Origin: Methanobacterium sp.
GTDB taxonomy: Archaea > Methanobacteriota > Methanobacteria > Methanobacteriales > Methanobacteriaceae
DNA length: 8,376 bases
NCBI GenBank assembly: GCA_003164415.1
Contig: PLTK01000079.1
Span: 11,643 to 20,018, forward strand
Direction: 5' to 3'
This document shows positions 1-5,692 of the stretch, piece after piece. The translations under genes were made by a program, and so were the position numbers. Below the pieces are notes generated by a model. The model did not search any database. It saw only the letters and a program-made list of their open reading frames with translations, and was not told where the DNA came from. Each line of letters opens with the position of its first letter. Within the stretch, counting starts at the first letter, position 1.

Positions 1-32
1 CCTAAAGAGTCTTTTTCCCGGCGTGTGCCCAT
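1..32 (-). CDS. Start of a third gene in the fumarate reductase operon, cut by the window edge
   Basis: Only the first ten codons are visible, reading MGTRREKDSL from an ATG at 32-30, with no stop before the edge. The ATG shares its first base with the last base of the stop codon of the iron-sulfur subunit (TAATG), the same junction that joins the two upstream genes. A purine-rich GGAGAGG lies about seven bases before the ATG, inside the end of the upstream gene, so translation is probably coupled. The product cannot be identified from ten residues. By analogy with methanogen TfrB, whose second half is an HdrB-like domain with CCG motifs, this could encode that half as a separate protein; that is inference. 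It could equally be unrelated, or a spurious start. Confidence 0.5.
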   Translation of the reverse strand, partial: MGTRREKDSL

Positions 33-796
33 TATCGATCCTCTCCCTCTTTTTCCAATTGTTCTCGAGCTTTAGCAATTGCAATTAGTGGTGGTACATC
101 TTTAGGACATACACGTCGACAGTTGCCATGAAATTTACAATCCCACCACCCACGAGGTATATCTGCAATTTTAAGACGTTCTATTCCATTTTCTTCCCTA
201 GGATCTATATAGAATCTGTACAATTTGGCGAGAGCAGCGGGACCAAGGTACTCTGGATCACTATCATCGATAGGACACGATCCAAAACAAGCAGCACAGA
301 GTATACAGTTTGTATAAAGTTCTAATTCAGGTATTGAATCCGGATCCATGAGTCTTTCCTTTTCAGGTGTAGAATCAGCTGGTTTAAAAACCGGCTCTAT
401 GTCTTTGTAGTATTCAAAAAATTTTCCCATATCTACTATTAAATCTTTAATAACTGGAAGATGCGGTAACGGTTCGATTAAAACTTCCTCCTTATTATCC
501 CATTCGATATTTTCTTCAATAGCATGATATGGGGATAGTGGAATCTTCAGATCTCCATTTAAAAGAGATGCTACCTGTGTTCTACAAGCTAGTCGTGGTA
601 CTTTGTTTATAAGCATTGCACATGTGCCGCATACAGCTCCCCTGCATGAATAATGGAATGCAATAGAATCATCAAAGTTTTGCTGAAATTGGAATAATGC
701 TCCGAGAATTGTCAACCCGGGTTTCGGTTCCAGCTCAAACGTATCATAGCGAGGATTTTTCATGCCGTCATGATACCTGTACACCTTAATTTTCAT
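32..796 (-). CDS. Fumarate reductase/succinate dehydrogenase iron-sulfur subunit (short TfrB/FrdB type)
   Basis: Electron-transfer subunit that carries electrons to or from the flavoprotein encoded just upstream. Three cluster sites are visible in the 254 residues. An N-terminal ferredoxin fold has Cys51, 56, 59 and 71 (CRGAVCGTC plus a later Cys) for a [2Fe-2S] cluster. The C-terminal half has CILCAACFGSCP (Cys164, 167, 170, 174) and CKFHGNCRRVCP (Cys220, 226, 230). By family rules Cys164/167/170/230 bind [4Fe-4S] and Cys174/220/226 bind [3Fe-4S]; the position that would make the latter a 4Fe cluster is His223. The length is that of FrdB/SdhB (about 240-260), not of the methanogen thiol:fumarate reductase TfrB (about 490), which adds a CCG domain. 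The ATG overlaps the flavoprotein stop by one base, with AAGGAG upstream. No membrane segment is evident. The family call is firm; the electron donor is inferred. Confidence 0.93.
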   Translation of the reverse strand: MKIKVYRYHDGMKNPRYDTFELEPKPGLTILGALFQFQQNFDDSIAFHYSCRGAVCGTCAMLINKVPRLACRTQVASLLNGDLKIPLSPYHAIEENIEWDNKEEVLIEPLPHLPVIKDLIVDMGKFFEYYKDIEPVFKPADSTPEKERLMDPDSIPELELYTNCILCAACFGSCPIDDSDPEYLGPAALAKLYRFYIDPREENGIERLKIADIPRGWWDCKFHGNCRRVCPKDVPPLIAIAKAREQLEKEGEDR

Positions 797-2523
797 TAGT
801 ATACACGCTCCTTAGGTTCAAACATTCCAAGAGTTACTGGTTTATAGTTAATATTCAGATTATTATCTTCTAATCCAATAATAGTATGCTTTAAAAAGTT
901 TTTATCGTCACGATCAGGATGATCTGTCCTCATGTGTGAACCTCTACTTTCTTTCCGTTTAATAGCACCCCTAGCAACCACTTCAGCTATTTTAAGCATT
1001 CCTTCAAGTTCTAAAAACTGTATTAGTGTTTGGTTTACGGCTAAATCTTTATTGTTAGGGGTGAGTTCGGATAATTTATTTTCCATCTTTAAAATTTCGT
1101 TTAAACCTTTTTTCATGGTTTGACCATTACGGAATATACCAAATTTCTGGAACATTAATTCTGTCATTTCATCTTTAACATCAAAAATGTTTGCACCCTT
1201 TTCTCGTCCCATAACTTCTTTAATTTTGAATTCAACATCATTTACAGCTGATTCTACAGGTAAGATGTCTGGTATCTGAAAATTATTAATGTCCTTAATG
1301 ATTGTATCAGCCACCAGTCTACCAAATATAACAGTTTCTAAGAGGGAATTTCCACCCAGCCTGTTAGCCCCGTGCACGCTGATGCATGCACATTCTCCTG
1401 CAGCGTATAATCCTGGAAGGATTGTAGATCCATTAATATCCACATCAATTCCACCCATGGAATAATGCTGTCCCGGTTGGACCGGTACTGGTTCTTTAAT
1501 AGGGTCAACGCCTGCAAAATCCATTGCTATCTGTCTTATTCCAGGTAATCGTTCCATAATACGATCAGAGCCCAGATGGGTTAGATCTAAATGCACATAT
1601 CCCCCATCATAACCTCTTCCTTCGCGGATCTCCTGTTCAATTGACCTTGCAACAACATCTCGAGGAGCTAGATCAACAGAATTAGGTGCATACTTCTCCA
1701 TGAACCGCTTACCCTGGCTATTAATAAGAATACCGCCTTCGCCCCTCGCCCCTTCACTCATCAAAATGTTGGTGCCGTATAAAGTGGTTGGATGAAATTG
1801 TACAAATTCCATATCCTTTAATGGTACACCCGCTTCTAGTGCCAATGCCTGTCCATCACCAGTATTTATAAGTGCATTAGTTGACCTGTTAAAGATCCTA
1901 CCAAATCCACCTGTTGCCATGAGCACTGCTTTTGAAATGAAACCATGTATTTTACCTGTCATGATCTCGATTGCAGTACATCCAATACATCGACCTTTAT
2001 CCTTTACAAGAGATGTCACGAAAAATTCTTCATAAAATGGAAAATTTTTATTTAAAACCTGTTCATACAAAGTATGGAGCGCATTATGTCCTGTTCGATC
2101 GGCAGCATAACAAGTTCTGGGAAATCCAGCACCTCCAAATGGACGCTGGGCAATTTTTCCATTCTCTAATCGAGACCATACAGTCCCCATATGTTCAAGT
2201 TCGTATACTGTGGCTACAGCCTCACGACACATCTTTTCAACAGCGTCCTGATCTGCAAGATAATCTGATCCTTTAACAGTATCATAGGCATGCATTTTCC
2301 AGTCATCAGAAGCCCCATCATCACCAGGGACATTACCGAGTGATGCATTCATACCCCCTTGCGCTGCAACGGAATGTGACCTTAGCGGATGTACCTTAGA
2401 AACTAGTGCCCCACTCAAACCAGAATTTGAAATTTGAAGAGCCGCCCTTAGTCCAGTCAGCCCCCCTCCTATTATAATCACATCATGATAATGAATAGAT
2501 TCTACTGTACTGGCAACACCCAC
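796..2523 (-). CDS. Fumarate reductase/succinate dehydrogenase flavoprotein subunit (TfrA/FrdA family)
   Basis: Catalytic subunit that interconverts fumarate and succinate on FAD; in methanogens the related enzyme reduces fumarate with coenzymes M and B. The 575 residues carry the FAD-binding GGGLTG (19-24), the RSHSVAAQGG segment with His50 at the covalent flavin position, HPTTLYG with His244, SEGARGEGG with Glu257, PRD with Arg288, HYSMGG with His353, HGANRLGGNSL with Arg388, and a C-terminal ESRGSHMRTDHPDRDD stretch (525-540). These match the substrate and proton-transfer residues of FrdA/SdhA, so it should be active. No membrane anchor gene is visible. The start given is GTG at 2523, chosen by length, but it has no good ribosome site; the reading frame stays open upstream to a strong site at 2565-2571, which would favour an AUU start at 2556 (see findings). 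TfrA versus SdhA cannot be settled from sequence alone. Confidence 0.94.
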   Translation of the reverse strand: MGVASTVESIHYHDVIIIGGGLTGLRAALQISNSGLSGALVSKVHPLRSHSVAAQGGMNASLGNVPGDDGASDDWKMHAYDTVKGSDYLADQDAVEKMCREAVATVYELEHMGTVWSRLENGKIAQRPFGGAGFPRTCYAADRTGHNALHTLYEQVLNKNFPFYEEFFVTSLVKDKGRCIGCTAIEIMTGKIHGFISKAVLMATGGFGRIFNRSTNALINTGDGQALALEAGVPLKDMEFVQFHPTTLYGTNILMSEGARGEGGILINSQGKRFMEKYAPNSVDLAPRDVVARSIEQEIREGRGYDGGYVHLDLTHLGSDRIMERLPGIRQIAMDFAGVDPIKEPVPVQPGQHYSMGGIDVDINGSTILPGLYAAGECACISVHGANRLGGNSLLETVIFGRLVADTIIKDINNFQIPDILPVESAVNDVEFKIKEVMGREKGANIFDVKDEMTELMFQKFGIFRNGQTMKKGLNEILKMENKLSELTPNNKDLAVNQTLIQFLELEGMLKIAEVVARGAIKRKESRGSHMRTDHPDRDDKNFLKHTIIGLEDNNLNINYKPVTLGMFEPKERVY

Positions 2524-2564
2524 TTCATCGTCATGCTTTACAGATTTCGATACAATAATATAAA

Positions 2565-2571
2565 CCCCTCC
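2565..2571 (-). promoter_or_regulatory. Strong Shine-Dalgarno site upstream of the flavoprotein gene
   Basis: The minus strand reads GGAGGGG here, the best match in the window to the archaeal anti-Shine-Dalgarno sequence. It lies 41 bases before the GTG at 2523, too far to serve it. At the right spacing (8 bases) is an in-frame ATT codon at 2556-2554, with no stop between it and the GTG. A TTG in another frame, at 2555-2553, would give only five codons. The site therefore points to an AUU start, a tiny leader peptide, or a base error that changed an original start. Confidence 0.55.
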
Positions 2572-2663
2572 AAGATTCCTATTACCATAATAAATTAAAA
2601 ATGTTGAAGATTTGGAATTTTCATTTTATCAACAGGTTTTTTTTCCTATTCAACTCAATCCAG

Positions 2664-2680
2664 ATATTAATTGTTAATAT
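2664..2680. repeat. Perfect inverted repeat, 7-base arms, 3-base spacer
   Basis: ATATTAA at 2664-2670 and TTAATAT at 2674-2680 are exact reverse complements around TTG. It overlaps a minus-strand TATA-like stretch, so an operator role is possible, but AT-only palindromes arise easily in DNA this AT-rich. Confidence 0.5.
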
Positions 2681-2683
2681 AAT

Positions 2684-2704
2684 CCTATTTTAAGCTTAAA
2701 TAGG
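2684..2704. repeat. Near-perfect palindrome centred on AAGCTT
   Basis: CCTATTT (2684-2690) pairs with AAATAGG (2698-2704) around TAAGCTT; allowing one unpaired T the pairing continues through the self-complementary AAGCTT centre. The right arm is shared with the next inverted repeat. Its GC-containing ends make it less likely to be chance than the AT-only repeats nearby. Confidence 0.55.
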
Positions 2705-2715
2705 TTTTTAACCTA
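2701..2715. repeat. Perfect inverted repeat, 6-base arms, 3-base spacer
   Basis: TAGGTT at 2701-2706 and AACCTA at 2710-2715 are exact reverse complements around TTT. The TAGG at 2701-2704 also forms the right arm of the palindrome at 2684-2704, so as RNA the two hairpins would exclude each other; as DNA they would be overlapping protein sites. Confidence 0.5.
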
Positions 2716-2764
2716 AAAATGTGCTGGTTACATGGATTATATTATCTTAATTTATAATTTCATG

Positions 2765-2793
2765 AATTAATATTTTTGGAATTTATATTAATT
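2765..2793. repeat. AT-only inverted repeat, 9-base arms, 11-base loop
   Basis: AATTAATAT at 2765-2773 and ATATTAATT at 2785-2793 are exact reverse complements. The same 9-mer also begins the palindrome at 2664. Made only of A and T in a very AT-rich stretch, so chance is a real alternative. Confidence 0.4.
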
Positions 2794-2950
2794 TCTGTTA
2801 TTAAATTATGAAAAGTAAATATCCCCAACGAAATCAATAATAGATAAAAAGTGAGTATTTTTCAACTAGTAATGCTTAGTATATTTAATAACAATAGCAA
2901 TTAAAAAGAATTTATTTCCTACCAAATTTTTATTTAAGTGTTTAAAGAAT

Positions 2951-2963
2951 TTTAGTATATACG
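2951..2963 (+). promoter_or_regulatory. Candidate TATA box of purC
   Basis: TTTAGTATATACG stands 56 to 68 bases before the chosen purC start. With the usual archaeal spacing of about 25 bases, transcription would begin near 2983, giving a leader of about 35 bases that includes the weak ribosome site GGAAG. A second A/T-rich candidate lies at about 2925-2938. This is called from composition and position alone. Confidence 0.4.
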
Positions 2964-3018
2964 ATTGTTTAAAGATTACAGAAAAATTTATTATAGAAAA
3001 ATTCAATGGAAGTTTAAA

Positions 3019-3780
3019 ATGAATCCAAAAATGGGAAATCTGATATATGCTGGTAAAGCAAAGGATGTATACGAAACAGACGATCCAAAGCTAGTTATTG
3101 TCAAATTTAGGGATGATATAACCGCTGGTGACGGAGTTAAAACTGAAAACCTCGTTAAGAAGGGTTTTTACAATTCAATAATTTCTTCAAAGTTTTTTGA
3201 AATACTTGAGGAAGCAGAAATAAAAACCCAATATATAAAATTAATTAAACCCGGTTATATGCTTTGTAAAAAGCTTGAAATGATACCGCTGGAAGTAATT
3301 ACACGAAACATTGCAGCAGGAAGTCTTTTAAAAAAATTCCCATTCAAGACCAAACAGAAGTTAAATCCCCCAATAATACAAATGGATTATAAAAACGATG
3401 AATATCACGATCCAATGTTAAATGATTCCATTACAATCGCATTGGATCTTGCAAATCAAGAACAACTAGACATGATAAGGGATATAACAATAAAAATCAA
3501 CAATGTTCTAAAGGATTTTCTTCATGGAAAAAATATCCTATTTCCAGATTTTAAGATTGAATATGGATTTGATCATCACGGCAACATAGTTTTGGGCGAT
3601 GAAATAAGTCCTGACACATGCAGATTTTGGGATTTAAAAACAAGTGAACTTCTTGATAAAGATTTGTTCAGAAAGGGTAAATCTGGAGTTATGGACGCTT
3701 ATGTTAAAGTTGCATCAAGGATACTAACTAATGAAGATCTTAAAAAATGGGATATTGAAAACCTTGAATCTGAAATTTAA
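3019..3780 (+). CDS. purC: Phosphoribosylaminoimidazole-succinocarboxamide synthase (SAICAR synthetase)
   Basis: Joins CAIR and aspartate with ATP to make SAICAR in cytosolic purine synthesis. Family landmarks over 253 residues: the nucleotide-binding GKAKDVYE (12-19), RDDITAGDG (about 31-39), EVITRNIAAGS (92-102), HDPMLND (about 130-136), PDFKIEYG (about 176-183), DEISPDTCRFWD (194-205), then KDLFRKGKSG. Length is normal for the single-domain bacterial and archaeal enzyme. The frame is open back to a TTG at 2965, but those 18 codons lack family similarity and a ribosome site; I chose the ATG at 3019, preceded by GGAAG, which puts the conserved beta strand (NLIYAGKAK) near the N-terminus as expected. 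An ATG at 3031 is the alternative. purS and purQ follow, so this is a purine cluster. Confidence 0.96.
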   Translation: MNPKMGNLIYAGKAKDVYETDDPKLVIVKFRDDITAGDGVKTENLVKKGFYNSIISSKFFEILEEAEIKTQYIKLIKPGYMLCKKLEMIPLEVITRNIAAGSLLKKFPFKTKQKLNPPIIQMDYKNDEYHDPMLNDSITIALDLANQEQLDMIRDITIKINNVLKDFLHGKNILFPDFKIEYGFDHHGNIVLGDEISPDTCRFWDLKTSELLDKDLFRKGKSGVMDAYVKVASRILTNEDLKKWDIENLESEI

Positions 3781-3816
3781 GTTAAAAATAATATTTAAAA
3801 TTAAATTAAATCAAAA

Positions 3817-3824
3817 TTATATAG
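3817..3824 (+). promoter_or_regulatory. Candidate TATA box for purS-purQ
   Basis: TTATATAG in the 99-base gap between purC and purS would place transcription start near 3845, about 35 bases before the purS ATG. The gap is long enough for a separate promoter, but read-through from purC is equally possible. Called from composition and spacing only. Confidence 0.35.
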
Positions 3825-3879
3825 TTAAATAGATCACGATAATAAATTCAATTAATATCCAAAGGATTGGTGAATATCA

Positions 3880-4134
3880 ATGAAATATGATGCAGAGGTT
3901 AAAATAAGTCTGAAAAAAGGTATGTTAAATCCTGAAGCTGCAACAATACAAAGAGCTTTAGCTTTACTCGATTATCAAGTAGAAAATACAGCTACAGTCG
4001 ACATTATCAAGTTTTCAATTGAGGGAGCAGACAAAGGGATAGTAAAAGAAGAAGTTGATGAAATGTGCCAGAGACTACTCTGTAATCCCGTAATTCATGA
4101 TTACAATATCACAATATCGCCAAAAGAGGAATAA
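3880..4134 (+). CDS. purS: Phosphoribosylformylglycinamidine synthase subunit PurS
   Basis: Small structural subunit of the three-part FGAM synthase (PurS, PurQ, PurL), which converts FGAR to FGAM; PurS dimers bridge the glutaminase and the synthase. The 84 residues match the family in length and pattern: an opening strand (YDAEVKISLKKGMLNPEA, residues 3-20), a helix running into LALLDYQ (about 27-33), and the hallmark LLCNPVIHDYNI (66-77) near the end. The ATG has a good GGTGA six bases upstream. purQ begins three bases after the stop, so the two are surely made together. PurL, the large catalytic subunit, is not in this window and must be encoded elsewhere. Confidence 0.95.
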   Translation: MKYDAEVKISLKKGMLNPEAATIQRALALLDYQVENTATVDIIKFSIEGADKGIVKEEVDEMCQRLLCNPVIHDYNITISPKEE

Positions 4135-4137
4135 AAT

Positions 4138-4788
4138 ATGAAAGTAGGGATAATAAGATTTCCTGGATCTAACTGTGATAGAGATGTTTTCCATGCATTA
4201 AAACTTGCAGGTGCTGAACCAGAATATATATGGTGGAGCAAAAGGGATCTTTCGGATTTTGAAGCAATAGTGATTCCAGGCGGTTTCTCATATGGTGATT
4301 ATTTAAGAGCAGGGGCAATAGCAGCAATAACACCGGTGATTAATGGAATTAAAGACTGTGTTAAAGAAGATAAACCCGTTCTGGGAATATGTAATGGTGC
4401 ACAGATACTTGCCGAGGTTGGACTAGTACCTGGAGTATTTACAGAAAATCAAAATGCGAAATTTATATGTGAATGGACAGAATTAAAGGTTGAAACCTCT
4501 AGAACGCCCTTCACATCTATGTATAAAAAGAATGAAATAATAAAAATGCCAATAGCCCATGCAGAAGGCCGTTACTTTACAGAAGATCTTAAAAAACTTC
4601 AAGATAATGATCAGATTGTGTTATCATTTGAATCAGAGAATCCAAACGGATCAATTCAATCAATAACCGGAGTATGCAACGAAGAAGGATTGGTATGTGC
4701 AGTGATGCCGCATCCAGAAAGGGCTTCAGAAACTATTTTAGGATCCGATGATGGTTTAAAATTCTTTAAGGGAATTGTTAAATATTGA
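4138..4788 (+). CDS. purQ: Phosphoribosylformylglycinamidine synthase subunit PurQ (glutaminase)
   Basis: Class I glutamine amidotransferase that releases ammonia from glutamine for PurL within FGAM synthase. The 216 residues show the N-terminal RFPGSNCDRD (7-16), the oxyanion-region PGGFSYGDYLRAGAIA (47-62), the nucleophile elbow GICNGAQIL with Cys85, the PurQ-typical IAHAEGRY (139-146), and the catalytic PHPER with His192 and Glu194. The triad is complete and the length is that of the stand-alone archaeal and Gram-positive form rather than the fused enterobacterial enzyme. GAGG sits about eight bases before the ATG, within the end of purS, suggesting coupled translation. No promoter is visible between them. 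Confidence 0.97.
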   Translation: MKVGIIRFPGSNCDRDVFHALKLAGAEPEYIWWSKRDLSDFEAIVIPGGFSYGDYLRAGAIAAITPVINGIKDCVKEDKPVLGICNGAQILAEVGLVPGVFTENQNAKFICEWTELKVETSRTPFTSMYKKNEIIKMPIAHAEGRYFTEDLKKLQDNDQIVLSFESENPNGSIQSITGVCNEEGLVCAVMPHPERASETILGSDDGLKFFKGIVKY

Positions 4789-4961
4789 TTTGTGTTTACT
4801 TGAATGTTATAATACCCTGACTATTAGAGAGACTTGATAATCTCAAATTATTAATAAAAAAAACATATTTTAAAATTTTCTTAAACAGTTAAAAACTTTT
4901 AAAATAAGTTGATTACCCTAAATTAAATAAATTCAATAATAAAAATTTCACAGGTGAAACA
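4789..4961. other. Intergenic gap: purQ end and candidate cobA promoter
   Basis: No gene. A T-rich run at about 4867-4881 could end purQ transcription in the archaeal manner; a short GAGA/TCTC pairing near 4830-4845 is too weak to call a hairpin. AAAACTTTTAAAATAAG at about 4892-4908 resembles a methanogen BRE plus TATA element and would start transcription near 4926, roughly 35 bases before cobA. GGTGA at 4953-4957 is the cobA ribosome site. Confidence 0.4.
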
Positions 4962-5690
4962 ATGGTTGTATATTTGGTAGGTGCTGGACCCGGAGACCCT
5001 GATCTCATAACAGTTAAAGCTATTAAAGCTTTGAAAAAAGCTGATGTAGTCATATATGACAGACTTGCAAATGAGGAAATATTAGAACATGCTGAAGGTG
5101 CTGAACTCATTTATGTTGGTAAAAAGGCCGGAGAACATTACAAAAAGCAGGATGAAATAAATCAGATTCTAATCGAACAAGGACAAAAACATGATACCGT
5201 TGTCAGGCTAAAGGGAGGAGATCCCTTTGTATTTGGTAGGGGTGGTGAAGAGATGCTTGCTCTTCTAGAGGAAGGCATAACCGTAGAATTCATCCCCGGA
5301 GTAACTTCGGCTATCGGTGTACCCACATCTGCAGGACTTCCAGTAACACACAGAGGAATTGCAACTTCATTAACAGTTGTCACAGGACATGAAGATCCTA
5401 CAAAACTTAACAAACAGGTTAAATGGGATTTTAAAGCAGATACAATCGTAATTTTAATGGGTATTGGATTATTGAAGGAAAATACTAGGGAACTAATGAA
5501 ACATAAAGACCCTGAAACCCCTGTTTGTGTGATCGAAAATGGTACGATGGCTGATCAGAGAATAATAACTGGAACACTCAAAAACATCACAGAAAAACAA
5601 ATAAATACCCCTGCCCTTGTGATTGTGGGTAATGTTGTGGATGTTTTTAAGGAAGCTTTAATTAAAAAATCTGAACATAAGAAGGATTAA
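4962..5690 (+). CDS. cobA: Uroporphyrinogen-III C-methyltransferase (SUMT)
   Basis: Transfers two methyl groups from S-adenosylmethionine to uroporphyrinogen III to give precorrin-2, the entry to cobalamin, siroheme and, in methanogens, coenzyme F430. The 242 residues are a single tetrapyrrole methylase domain: VGAGPGDPDLIT (6-17), the DRLA segment (33-36), GKKAGEH (53-59), the SAM-binding GGDPFVFGRGGEE (85-97), PGVTSAIGVPTSAGLPVTHRG (from 112), the TGHE motif (141-144), and ILMGIG (164-169). It lacks the CysG oxidase/chelatase half, as expected of the stand-alone type. The ATG has GGTGA four bases upstream. hemD starts two bases after the stop, so the enzyme making the substrate and the one using it are co-translated. 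Confidence 0.96.
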   Translation: MVVYLVGAGPGDPDLITVKAIKALKKADVVIYDRLANEEILEHAEGAELIYVGKKAGEHYKKQDEINQILIEQGQKHDTVVRLKGGDPFVFGRGGEEMLALLEEGITVEFIPGVTSAIGVPTSAGLPVTHRGIATSLTVVTGHEDPTKLNKQVKWDFKADTIVILMGIGLLKENTRELMKHKDPETPVCVIENGTMADQRIITGTLKNITEKQINTPALVIVGNVVDVFKEALIKKSEHKKD

Positions 5691-5692
5691 TA

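Larger units (their letters stand above)
2524..3018. other. Divergent AT-rich intergenic region between the fumarate reductase operon and purC
   Basis: About 495 bases without a credible gene, with many stops in all frames and only trivial open stretches (for example 12 codons from the ATG near 2720). It must hold promoters for both directions. For purC, a TATA-like TAGTATATACG stands at about 2953-2963, followed by a leader of roughly 30 to 35 bases. For the minus strand, TATA-like stretches lie at about 2622-2632 (GATAAAATG) and 2674-2684 (TTATATTA). The region also holds a cluster of palindromes at 2664-2715 and an AT-only inverted repeat at 2765-2793. I see no tRNA, riboswitch or structured RNA in it. 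Confidence 0.7.

Noticed and set aside
1971..2276. A 101-codon open frame on the plus strand
   Set aside because: It lies wholly inside the conserved flavoprotein gene on the other strand, has no ribosome site worth noting and no recognisable pattern; it is a shadow of that gene.
2716..2950. A small RNA or tiny protein gene in the divergent intergenic region
   Set aside because: Open stretches are at most about a dozen codons without ribosome sites, and no GC-rich paired structure stands out, which is how structured RNAs show up in AT-rich archaeal genomes.
2965..3018. An 18-codon N-terminal extension of PurC from TTG
   Set aside because: No family similarity, no ribosome site at the TTG, and it would overlap the likely transcription start.
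4825..4850. A possible hairpin terminator after purQ (GAGA ... TCTC)
   Set aside because: Only four paired bases with a long loop; archaeal termination usually needs only a T-rich run, which is present further on.
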